DNA of 15,608 nt from Spirogloea muscicola (Eukaryota; Streptophyta; Zygnematophyceae; Spirogloeales; Spirogloeaceae), in assembly GCA_009602725.1 (NCBI GenBank), contig WELB01000076.1:458566-474173 (forward strand), read 5' to 3'. Each line of letters opens with the position of its first letter. Position 1 is the stretch's first letter. Below are positions 7,577-15,608 of this stretch, piece after piece. The position numbers and the translations under genes were made by a program. The notes under the pieces were generated by a model. That model worked only from the letters and a program-made list of their open reading frames with translations. It was not told the origin of the DNA and ran no database searches.

Positions 7577-10500
7577 ATGAGCGGGTCCCCTCGCCACAGT
7601 GGCTGTGGCGGCGGCGGCGGCGGCTGCTGCGGTGGCGGTGGCGATGGCGGCAGAGCTGACTGCGGCAAAGACAGCCTGCGCCTCAGGTACTTCCAGGTCA
7701 GTTCGCCACGGGCAGCAGCCTGGGAGCTCGCTCGCCCGCTCGCGCGTTCGTCGGCCTGCCTGCGGCGCAGGACTGTGAGGCAGTGTCGGGGCCAGCCTCA
7801 TGGCGTCCTGCCACGGCTCGGGCGCTGCAGCCCTCGCCTGAGCCAGCACAAGCTGCTGGCGGCCGTCGTCGCAGCCGGCGGCGTCCTGGAACGAGGCCCT
7901 GCCCGTGGGCAATGGCCGCCTGGGCGCCATGGTCTTCGGCGGCGTCGGCGCCCAGCTCCTGCAGCTCAACGGTAAGCCGCTGGCTCAACGTCACCGCCTG
8001 CCAGCCCCGCCCCTGCTGCACCGGTCGCAGCCGCCGCTGCCATTGTTGCAGCTTCTCTCTGCGGTTTCTCTGTCAGCTACAATGGTCACTGCAGCTCTGA
8101 CAGCCGACCGCCGCCACATCGGCCGTTGCGCATCGTGCCTCGTCCCGCAGAAGAGACGCTGTGGTCAGGCGGGCCCAAGGACTGGAACAACCCGGAGGCG
8201 CGCGAGCTGCTACCCCGCGCACGCCAGCTGGCGCTCTCTCGGCGGTATGCTGAGGCCACCGCGGTGGCCTTCCGCATGCTCGGCCCGGCCCCACAGGCAA
8301 GACGCAGTCCACAATAAGCCTGGCCCCCTGCGTTTGCTAAGCGCTGCTGTTGCACTCTAGACCTCCAGATCGTTATCCATTAGATTGCAATTTATGTTAT
8401 CCGGAAACACCAAGATCCAGCTCTGACCCGATTGATTATCCTGGTCAGAGCACACAGCATGCAACCTCTGCGGCAGAATGTGCCTGACATTCTAGCGCTC
8501 GAGCCTTGAGCCACAACATGGTCTGAAATGCCGTTCACGCAGTTCGGCTTTGTGTTCAGACCTAGTCTTTGCTGTCGCCGCTCCCCAAGTAGTGCCAGTC
8601 TCTGGCAGCTGAGGCCTCCAATGCTGAGTGAATAAGGAGAGGCAAAGAAGCCGTCACTGAACTGGTTGCAAGATGGCCTTCGTTTGCACAGGCATACCAG
8701 CCTCTTGGAGACCTCCGGCTGGACCTTGCCCCAGGCGCGCAGGCGGTGGCGGCAGCGGCGGGGGCTATGCCCGACTCGTTTGTGCGGGAGCTGGACCTTG
8801 ACACCGCAATCTGCCGCACATCCTACTGCGTGGCCACCAACAGCCCGATGGCCAGCAATAAGCCTGCAGCCGTCGTGAGGCTTACAGTAGAGGTCTTTGC
8901 ATCGCACCCCGACCATGCTATCGTGGTGAGGATCAGCGGTGACCAACCGGCCGCTGTGTCCCTCTCGGCAGCCCTCGGCGGGCCACTTTGCCAGTCAGTC
9001 GAGGTGCAGGCTGGTGGCACGAGGCTGCTCATGCGCGGCCGGTGCCTCACCGATCTTCCTGACGTTGATGAGGAGGTGGCCACCACGAGCCAGCCTCCAG
9101 GGCTGCGGTGGCCGGCCCGCAGCAAGGAGGGCATGGCTTTCAGTGCCTGTGTGGACTTACAGGTCAGCCCGGGGTGCGGCGCGGTGGAGCTGCCACCTGC
9201 CAGCGGCAGCGACGACGGCGGCCAAGAGGTCCCGGAGCTCCGCGTGAGGCACGCGGACTGGGTCCTGCTGACTGTCACCGCCGCATCCTCATATGTTGGG
9301 CCGTTCGTCGACCCCGCGCGCTCCACTGTCGACCCCACAGCTGCCGCCCTGGCGGCCCAAGAGCGGCTGCGCGAGCTCCGCTACAGCGAACTCCTGGCAC
9401 GGCACTTCGATGACTACCAGCGGCTCTTCCGGCGGGTCTCGCTGCGTCTCAGCCGCACTGCTCCCGCTGCTCACCAACCAGTTGATGCGGAGCTCCACGC
9501 TGCCGGAGAGCCGTCGATGCTGGAGGACGGCGACTCGGCCTGGGTGCTCGTCGAGCTCGAGCAAGGAGGAGGAGAGCTGGCTAGCGGCGCTACTGGCGAC
9601 GCTGCTGTGATGGGCGATGGACGAGAGCTGCCCACAGACGACCGGGTTAGCGCATTCGGCAATGACGAGGACCCCACTCTGGTGGCGCTTCTGTTCCACT
9701 TGGGACGGTACTTGCTCATTGCGAGCTCCCGGCCGCAGTCCTGGGTTGCAAACCTGCAGGGCATCTGGAGCAAGGACGTGAGGCCACCTTGGAGGTATGC
9801 GCATCCGCAAGAACATACGCATCAGCGTGTACCTATGTGTCGTCTAGACATGACTCTTCGTACATACAATATAAAACCCTTCCATTGTGGCAACCTACAT
9901 CCAAAACCCTACACTAAGGCCGTGCCACAGAAGCACCCTGAGGCGGCTGCACTGCAGACCGCAAAGAGTGGAAGGCTTCGCTAAGATCAAGTCCGCATGT
10001 CAGGCAGGTTAGTGCTGCAAATACCCATTAATACTTGCTGCTGAGGGCCAGTACCTTGCCGTGCCTGCAGGTGTGTCCCACACCTCAACGTCAACCTCCA
10101 GATGAATTACTGGCCTGCTGGCCCCAGTAACTTATCGGAGCTCCAGGAGCCTGTCTTTGACCTTCTCGCTGTCCTGGCCGAGAATGGACGGACTACTGCC
10201 AAGGTAATGTGGGCTCTCCATCTGCCGCTTCCACCTGCATGCCGCCTCGTCTGTGGTCATGGCATGGTGGCCTCCTAAGTTCATCCCACCGATGCACGTC
10301 GCTTGGGGCTGGAAGCTGCGAGAAGCCCAGTGCATCCAGGCGCGTTGATGGGGCAGGTGAACTACGGCGTGGAAAAGGGGTGGACTGCCCACGTCGGCGT
10401 CGACATCTGGGGCCAAACCGCTCCCTGGTCTGGCGACCCCGTGTACGGCCTGTGGCCCATGGGAGGCGCCTGGCTCGCCACGCACGTCTTTGACCACTAC

Positions 10501-12825
10501 TGCTTCACCCTTGACAAGGTATGGCACATGGTATCCAACTTCTCCACCCTTCTGTCTCATGTTCTACACCTCATATCAACACTGACTTACACGAGGTGTA
10601 TTGCTTTCATATGTGCAGGTAGGTCCAATTGATGAGAGGCTCGTCTCGGGTTCTTAGCTGCAACTGTTGCTGAAAGCCTGTCAGTGGAGCTCCTGTACTC
10701 CAGGCATTCTTGGAGAAGCAGTACCCCATCCTGCGCAGTTGTGCAGAGTTCTTGGTGCATTGGCTGGTGGAGGACAGCGAGGGCAAGGTCATCACCAATC
10801 CTGCGACATCCCCAGAGCACTACTTCTTTGACGAGCACAACTGCCGGGCTTGCGTGAGCTACGCAACAACGATGGATCATGCCATCATCCACGAAGTCTT
10901 CTCGCACTGCATCATGACTCACAAGGTGCACTTCGGTTTATTCATCTGAAATCTTGAACGCTTGAACACTTGAATATTCCTTTGATCCACTTTTCAGTGT
11001 CCATCGCATAACTGGACTCTTTGGAAACAAAACCTCAGCCACAATATACCTGATTCAAAAGAGCGTCTGCATGGGTGGTGTGTCTGACGTATTGCCACAC
11101 CGATAATCAGTGCAATTGTGTGCAGCTTCCCTCTCCTGTGGTACATTGTTGCATGTATCTACCAGACACCTTGTTAGAGGCTTAGGAGGGCTGCTGATGG
11201 CCCCACTGCCAATGCAGGTTCTTGGAGGACCAGATGATGCAATTGTGGAGGAGCTCAGACGATTGAAGGAGAAGTTGCTGGAACCCCAAGTTAGCAAGAG
11301 GGGAACTCTGATGGAGTGGGTCAGTTCTTTGAGACAAACTGGTCATGTCAATCTGTCCGCTCCCCACAACACTGTCAAGATCTTCTTGCTTTGCAACTTG
11401 CTTTTACAGCAATACTCACAAAATTGCAGCCTCAGAATTCTAGTACGCAAAGCACCTGGTCTTGTACTCTGTACAGTCCTACATACCTGCTGGCTAGCCC
11501 CAAGTCGTCAAGACCTCCTGAGTAGGAATCATTGTCACACTGCTCTTTAGTCTGCTGCTGGTTGACTGCTTCTGAGAGAGCCTTTGCACTGTGAGCGGAA
11601 GTACAGGTGGAGGACTTTGCGGATGCAGAGCCTCATCACCGCCACCTGTCACACCTTTTCGGCATCTATCCTGGGCACTCCCTTTCGCCTGAGACGAGCC
11701 CAAGTCTTTGCGAGGCTGCTGCCCGCAGCTTGAAGGAGAGAGGTGGATTACACCATCCTTGCAAGAACTCCAGAATTACGCTTCTCCCAGCCCTCTGCGG
11801 CATGTCATCTTAGCTAGACAGCTATGAAGGGGACAGCACCACAAGATGTGTATCTGTGGTGTTGCTTGTTATCAAGCTGCTTATGGCTTCTCCTTCACCT
11901 TGTATTTGTCCTGTTGGCTGGTCAGCGCAAGTACTGGAGTTGACTATTCAGCCACATACTTGTATTCAGCATGCAAGTCACCGTTGTAGAAAGCATTGTC
12001 ATCATTCTGTCTTTGCAGGGGAGATTGGGCCAGGATGGTCGACTGCTTGGAAAACTGCATGCTGGGCCCGGCTGCGTGATGCTGACCGAGCATACCGCAT
12101 GGTAAAGCGCATGTTCACATTGATACCCCCCGACCAGACCAAGGAGTCACTAGCTGGCGGCGGCCTGTACCCAAACCTCCTGAACGCGCACCCGCCTTTC
12201 CAGATCGATGGCAATCTTGGGTTTGTCACAACACAAACCTTGACGATGATCACTGATACTGCCTTGACTATCTTGCCACTTACTTGTGTTGTGCATACAA
12301 CACAGTCAATGTCAATCGATAGGTTGTCAGCAGTGTCTGCGTCAGTACCATATCGTTGACAGCCTGCTGGTTTCTGCTAGAGATGATGATTGTGACCTTA
12401 TGTTTGTGCAGGTCATATGCCAAGCTTTGCACTGACAGGTGAACATCGCACACTTGCTGAGCAGGTTCACGGCGGCCGTCACTGAGATGTTGCTGCAGAG
12501 CAAGTTCGAGGTGAATGAGTTGGGGGGGACCTCTCACATCGACCTGCTGCCGGCGCTGCCGGCGGAGAGGTGGCCTGACGGCGACGTTCACTTCCTCAAA
12601 GCGCGGGGTGGTGTCGAGGTGGGGATCTCGTGGAGTGGTGGCAGCTTGGAGCAGGCATGGCTTGTGCCCTCCCCCGTGGCCGCCGCTGCATGCAGTGTGC
12701 GCTATCAGCATGCAAAGGTTGAGATTAGGCTCGAGAGCAATTGCGCCTATCGCTTGGACGTGGAGTTGCGCACCATGAAGCTGCCATTGTCTGCCCTCAA
12801 ACATTACAATGCTCCAACAGACTAG
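7577..12825 (+). CDS. GH95 family glycosidase (alpha-L-fucosidase type), eleven exons, 927 aa
   Basis: Exons are 7577-7696, 7875-7971, 8151-8296, 8692-9794, 10071-10203, 10357-10518, 10704-10925, 11218-11319, 11607-11742, 12019-12220 and 12465-12825. Phases join cleanly to 927 codons plus TAG. GH95 motifs occur in order: [24 protein letters not shown] (about 34-57), [33 protein letters not shown] (475-488), [11 protein letters not shown] (493-503), [61 protein letters not shown] and [15 protein letters not shown]. By analogy with the Bifidobacterium enzyme, N495/N497 and D804 form the base relay, and E694 (MEW) is the likely general acid. Family members release alpha-1,2-linked L-fucose; some act on L-galactose, so substrate is not fixed. 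Oddities are a Gly/Cys-rich N terminus without a signal peptide, an acidic insert at about 392-444, a GC-AG intron after exon 3 and a GTTTGT donor after exon 10. Confidence 0.93.
8297..8691 (+). other. GC-AG intron in the GH95 gene (longest intron, 395 bp)
   Basis: Exon 3 ends GGPAPQ with CAG|GCAAGA, the standard context of a GC 5' splice site. The acceptor TTTGCACAG at 8683-8691 resumes in phase with [12 protein letters not shown], which the family requires next. No GT in the vicinity restores the frame: the nearest (8307) is out of phase. The interior shows no gene or recognised repeat. Confidence 0.8.
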
Positions 12826-13196
12826 TGAACCCGCTATACTTTATCCAAGCCAACAAACGTTTCCGCGAGCAGTCTACCGACAACTTTTGCTCTTGAGCAA
12901 CAATTGAGGTGCGGCCTGAATTGACAATAGGGGCAAAGGGCTGTACCGGCAAAGTAACTTTTCCAGAGGGCGCGAGAGCTATGAAGAAGTAGGCCTTTGT
13001 AAAGGTAACGAGGGCTGCAAGAGAGAAGGCACGCGGTATGTATGGAGTTAAAGGAAAATCTTTGCCAATGCAAGTCCAGGCAAAAGCTAGCACAGAGGGA
13101 TCGGGCTACACAAAGTGAAGCCCTATGGCAAGGGCGGCCAAGGTAACAGTATAAAAGCCAGCGGGGGGCACAGCCAGCCCGAAAAGAATGTGACAA

Positions 13197-13246
13197 GGCT
13201 GTAAAAGGCCAGCCCACAAAGCATGAACAAGGTCCACTGGCAGCAC
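13197..13246 (+). repeat. Dispersed repeat, copy 1 (forward)
   Basis: GGCTGTAAAAGGCCAGCCC followed by a short A-rich spacer and AACAAGGTCC. The same order of blocks occurs in the copies at 14936 and 15039 and, reversed, at 13613-13662. The core is a small imperfect hairpin (GGCTG...CAGCC). Confidence 0.65.
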
Positions 13247-13583
13247 ATCATCCTTTGAAGAAGAAAGGATGACATTTCTGCAACAGCTCTCTCAAAGTAA
13301 GGCGATGGCTGTGAGGACCAGATAGAGAAGCAGCACTTCCAACATGAGGCGAATGGTAGTGAGTGCTCAAAAGGCATGACCCGAGGAAGGCGAGGGCTGC
13401 AATTAGCAAGAGAAAGTGAGCTCTCCAGATAGGGCGGGTTTCAGCCAGCCCCTAGGCAAGGTGCAGTTGAGCTGTTGGGGGCCTGCCCCTTCGGATTTCG
13501 TCGATGGGACTGCTTTCTGGCGGCTACTCGCTTTGACTTGCGGTTGCTAAGCAGAGGTCACTAAGTGATTATCCTACATGGTA

Positions 13584-13787
13584 CTTGCTTAGTAATGTGT
13601 TCCAGCACATTGCGGCGCCTTCGGACCTTGTCAAAGTTTTCCGGGCTGGCTTTTCACAGCCCTTCAGAAGAGCTTACTATTACAAGGCCTTTCAAAGCTT
13701 CTCCACTCCTTTGGGCTGGCCTCTCACAGCCACTGCTCTCAACATGGTAGAGCTGTTTCTGACAAGGTCTTGCTTACTTATGTGTTC
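13584..13787. repeat. 185-bp direct repeat pair (diverged) enclosing two hairpin cores
   Basis: CTTGCTTAGTAATGTGTTC (13584-13602) returns as CTTGCTTACTTATGTGTTC (13769-13787), 17 of 19 bases identical. Between them lie two reverse-oriented cores, GGGCTGGCTTTTCACAGCCC (13643-13662) and GGGCTGGCCTCTCACAGCC (13713-13731), 70 bp apart. The first pairs with itself (GGGCTG/CAGCCC, 8-nt loop). Confidence 0.65.
13613..13662 (-). repeat. Dispersed repeat, copy 2 (reverse)
   Basis: Read on the minus strand this is GGGCTGTGAAAAGCCAGCCC, then a short spacer, GACAAGGTCCGAAGGCGCCG. It aligns block by block with the forward copy at 14936-14990, whose second block is CAACAAGGTCTGAAAGCGCC. On the plus strand it aligns with 14866-14903. 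Confidence 0.7.
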
Positions 13788-13824
13788 AAAAGCGCTATCT
13801 CAGAAGTGGTGTAGGATGAACCAC

Positions 13825-14545
13825 TCAATTACTACGGGTGAGGAGCCTCGAATCCGACAGACTAGCTGCCAGAAAAGAATCCCCCTGACGAAAGCCAGAG
13901 GCTGCAGCGAGAGCCCGGCCAGCACGCAGGTGCAAGGCGTGGGCCATGGATCGCTGAAGGGAGATTGACAGGCGCATGCGGTAGACCTGGGCCAACGAGC
14001 CAACGGCGTTGAAGTCAGCCTGCTCACCTCGCCTGCGGACACAGCGCGCCGCGCAAGCCTGGCTAGCAGGTTGAGCCACTGAACCCGAGAGCCCCGTGCA
14101 CATCCTTGGCCAGGAGTACGACTTCGTCGCCAGCCGGGTGGTCTGCATGTTGTGCCGGATTGCAGCAAGCGGCGTTCGCCGCTGCATGGCCAGCCCTCGA
14201 GGCAGAAAGCCCCGGATTGGATCGATCTACCACATCGGTGGTGACCACGTCTGCAATGACGTGCGGGCCGCCGCCCAGCGTGGAGGCCACCAAGTCGACA
14301 CGGCGAGTGTGCAGTCCATCCGCCTTCTGCCGGATGGGCAGAATGGACGTATTCAGCAATGCGACAGTGCACTTCGCCTCCAGGAAAAAGCCGAACATGG
14401 CATCCCTGAGGAGGTCGTGGGCAGCAGTGCATTCACTCCAGTTGCGCAGCGGAGGACATGCGCCGCCAGCTCCGCCGGGTCTGCCGACCATTCCCCGCAC
14501 TCGTACTGCAGCACGCCCAACAGACACTCAGCTAGACACGAGACG
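13825..14545 (-). pseudogene. Decayed retroelement fragment A: C-terminal region of a reverse-transcriptase polyprotein
   Basis: Minus-strand frames, read from high to low coordinate, carry in order: a Cys/His cluster (YECG, then AELAAHVLRC); HDLLRDAM; RRVDLV; ADVVTTDVV; an Ala-rich stretch; KDVHGALG; and MRLSISLQRSMAHAL (about 13930-13975). This order (C..CG..H..C, RHN-LRD, R-x-D, D-V-T-V, E-T-G, and the closing R-L-S-x-x-L-Q-R motif) is what I recall for the region after the reverse transcriptase in many algal and invertebrate retroelements, probably a nuclease-like domain. The pieces lie in three frames, with switches near 14440 and 14090, and the reverse transcriptase is absent, so this is a broken 3' remnant. 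The exact clade is not determined. Confidence 0.65.
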
Positions 14546-14803
14546 ACGCAGATGGAAGCTGTAGTACCCACGAGTGAGCAGCAGCAAGTCAGAGTAATTC
14601 GCAACTGGGGAAGAGGCACTCCGCCTAAACCCAGATGCAGCAGCCATAGCGCGGCCTGCTCGCGAGTGGACTGCGTGAGCCAGGGAGCGCTGGCAAGAGA
14701 CCGACAGCCGCATGGGGAAGACCTGCGCTAGCGAGCCAGCTGCGTTGAAGGCGGGCAGCTCCCCTGGCTTTATACACGCATTTCTGGCTGACCCGGCAGA
14801 CAC
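14528..14803 (-). pseudogene. Decayed retroelement fragment B: second copy of the C-terminal tail
   Basis: This open minus-strand frame contains FNAAGSLAQVFPMRLSVSCQ and then RSLAHAVHSRAGRAMAAASG. It aligns without gaps to fragment A (FNAVGSLAQVYRMRLSISLQ, RSMAHALHLRAGRALAAASG); about 35 of 47 residues are identical. The DNA is similarly about three-quarters identical by eye, so there is no clear sign of selection on the protein. It lacks the upstream Cys/His and RRVDL parts. Its end abuts the start of fragment A on the same strand, so the two lie tail to head. Upstream of it the dispersed repeat takes over. Confidence 0.6.
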
Positions 14804-14865
14804 GCGGGGGGAGACCCAGCAGGCGATGGGTTGCCGTGCGGAAGAGCTCGTCAGCTATGGCGGCC

Positions 14866-14990
14866 CCTTCGAATCTTGTCATCTTTCGGGCTGGCTTTTC
14901 ACAAGGACAGAGCTCTCTCAACGCAAGGCAATAAAGGCTGCGAGGCCAGCCCAATGGAATGTACAACAAGGTCTGAAAGCGCCGGAAGGT
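14866..14990. repeat. Inverted-repeat (fold-back) unit of the dispersed repeat
   Basis: The left arm (14866-14903) contains CCTTCGAATCTTGTCATC and GGGCTGGCTTTTCACA. The right arm (14936-14990) contains GGCTGCGAGGCCAGCCC, ACAACAAGGTCTGAAAGCGC, its approximate reverse complement. The arms are separated by about 32 bp. Each arm also matches 13613-13662. This may be a small fold-back/MITE-like element or a chance facing pair of two repeat copies. Confidence 0.5.
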
Positions 14991-15038
14991 GCAGTTCAGG
15001 AGTTTCACGAAGAGAAAGCAGCTCCGCAGCAAGGCAGT

Positions 15039-15090
15039 GGCTGTGAGAGGCCAGGCCAATGGATTGGACAAAGGGTCCCGAAGTGGGGTA
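15039..15090 (+). repeat. Dispersed repeat, copy 4 (forward)
   Basis: GGCTGTGAGAGGCCAGGCC, then AATGGATTGGACAAAGGGTC. The copy at 14936 has GGCTGCGAGGCCAGCCC, then AATGGAATGTACAACAAGGT, 103 bp upstream in the same orientation. Its core with five flanking bases (15034-15057) also matches the reverse complement of 13713-13736 at 23 of 24 bases. Confidence 0.7.
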
Positions 15091-15182
15091 TCATCGCCCA
15101 CGTTGCATGGGCTTACTTTCCGAGATGCCGGGGCGCCCAGACTTCATTCGGAGGCCCACCCAGACGGGCGGTCGCGCCGCGA

Positions 15183-15335
15183 CACGTGGCGCGGACCCGC
15201 CTCCGGCCGCCTCGTCAGCGCCGGCCCACGTGGCAGAGTTAGCCGGCCGGGGCGCGCGGTTACCGGGGGCGGTGTACTCGGACTAGCCGACTCTGCCAGC
15301 TGGCGCGCGGCGGTGCGTCACGTGGTTGCCACGTG
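15183..15335. promoter_or_regulatory. Cluster of four G-box (CACGTG) palindromes
   Basis: CACGTG occurs at 15183-15188, 15227-15232, 15319-15324 and 15330-15335. Three carry the GG extension typical of plant G-box/ABRE sites (CACGTGG), two of them CACGTGGC, and the last two are 11 bp apart, about one helical turn. bZIP and bHLH factors bind this palindrome (established knowledge). The clustering is seen; a promoter role is inferred. Confidence 0.5.
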
Positions 15336-15483
15336 CGGCATCGCGGCTCCGGGCGGCGGGTCGCGCGCGCAGGCTCCGGCGGCGGAGCGCAGGCCTTGGA
15401 AGAATCCTGCTCTGGAACAGTTGTGGACGGGCTGCCTGAATCCGCCTACTCGCAGATACGTGCCACCAGTCTACCCTCCCCTA

Positions 15484-15495
15484 CCCCCCCCCCCC
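15484..15495. repeat. Twelve-C homopolymer
   Basis: A pure run of 12 C sits in a CCCTCCCCTACC context, with a second C/G-rich stretch 35 bp later. Homopolymers of this length are error-prone in sequencing, so reading frames crossing it should not be trusted. Confidence 0.9.
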
Positions 15496-15608
15496 GGTTG
15501 ATGATTAGCTTCGGGTGATATTCCCCCCGGGGCCCCCCACTGCTGCCGGCGAGGCTCGAACCCCAGCGGGCGCGCCCCGCCGCGCCGAGCGCCGCGCCGC
15601 GCCTCGCG

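Larger units (their letters stand above)
12826..13800. repeat. Gene-free mosaic of degenerate repeats downstream of GH95
   Basis: No recognisable coding sequence. The stretch is built from diverged, partly hairpin-forming units related to GGCTGTGARAGGCCAGCCC, in both orientations, with recurring pieces such as AAGGTAAC, GAGGGCTGCAA and CTTGCTTA. Pairs recur at spacings of about 70-190 bp (for example CTTGCTTAGTAATGTGTTC at 13584 and CTTGCTTACTTATGTGTTC at 13769). The 127-codon minus-strand frame at 12834-13217 translates the repeats (FTALSHSFRAG-like) and matches no family. The GH95 3' UTR must lie in its first part; a TGTAA at 12998-13002, about 175 bp past the stop, is a plausible polyadenylation signal. 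Confidence 0.65.
15091..15608. other. GC-rich terminal region, probably 5' flank of an unseen gene
   Basis: Base composition rises sharply to GC-rich after about 15120. Plus-strand open frames (to 15501 and 15518) are Arg/Pro/Gly-rich, include a proline run made by the poly-C tract, and match no family I know. Four G-boxes lie at 15183-15335. I see no gene here; a promoter or first exon of a gene to the right is the best guess. Confidence 0.45.

Noticed and set aside
12383-12435. C/D snoRNA-like boxes (ATGATGA and CTGA) in the last GH95 intron
   Set aside because: The boxes are only about 50 nt apart, there is no closing stem, and no convincing internal C'/D' boxes are seen.
12834-13217. 127-codon minus-strand frame downstream of GH95
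   Set aside because: It is a translation of the degenerate dispersed repeats, and similar strings arise in other frames and orientations at 13585 and 14625.
14625-15101. 158-codon minus-strand frame over repeat copies and fragment B
   Set aside because: The frame differs from the one carrying the retroelement motif, and its recognisable parts are repeat translations.
15545-15575. tRNA B-box-like GGGTTCGAGCC on the minus strand near the right end
   Set aside because: The flanking bases do not form a T-stem, and no acceptor, D or anticodon arm can be built around it.

Overview
This window looks like nuclear DNA of a green alga (Chlorophyta, perhaps a trebouxiophyte). The genes are of plant type, with GC-rich exons cut by many short introns (112-395 bp). 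They are a plant-like vacuolar syntaxin, a plant-style NTF2+RRM G3BP and a plant/algal GH95 glycosidase. The assignment rests on gene types and gene structure, not on any database search. One ambiguous base (N at 3034) and a 12-C homopolymer near the end fit a draft assembly.

Layout. (1) 3-155: one identifiable exon piece of the mitochondrial translation GTPase GUF1 (EF4/LepA). It breaks off at a GCC/CCG microsatellite. (2) 455-1914: a complete six-exon SYP2-class Qa-SNARE of 268 aa. (3) 1915-3362: intergenic DNA with a perfect 12-bp hairpin, a pyrimidine/CCG tract and a plant-type telo-box just upstream of the next gene. (4) 3363-6467: a complete nine-exon G3BP-like stress-granule protein of 597 aa (NTF2-like, RRM, RGG, polyQ). 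(5) 6468-7576: intergenic DNA or UTR. (6) 7577-12825: a complete eleven-exon GH95 family glycosidase of 927 aa (alpha-L-fucosidase type), with one GC-AG intron. (7) 12826-15100: gene-poor DNA made of a degenerate dispersed repeat present in both orientations. It is mixed with two decayed minus-strand fragments of the C-terminal part of a reverse-transcriptase retroelement. (8) 15100-15608: very GC-rich DNA with four CACGTG G-boxes in 153 bp, probably promoter or 5' sequence of a gene beyond the window.

All protein genes lie on the plus strand. They are ordinary, unrelated nuclear genes (vesicle fusion, RNA granules, glycan hydrolysis) and I see no operon-like or pathway link. Exon joins were set by reading phase and family similarity, and all three complete models give uninterrupted frames. 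I found no CRISPR array, defence system or clear RNA gene. The most unusual content is the repeat/retroelement mosaic at 12826-15100, the severed GUF1 exon, and some splice and regulatory details in the conserved genes.
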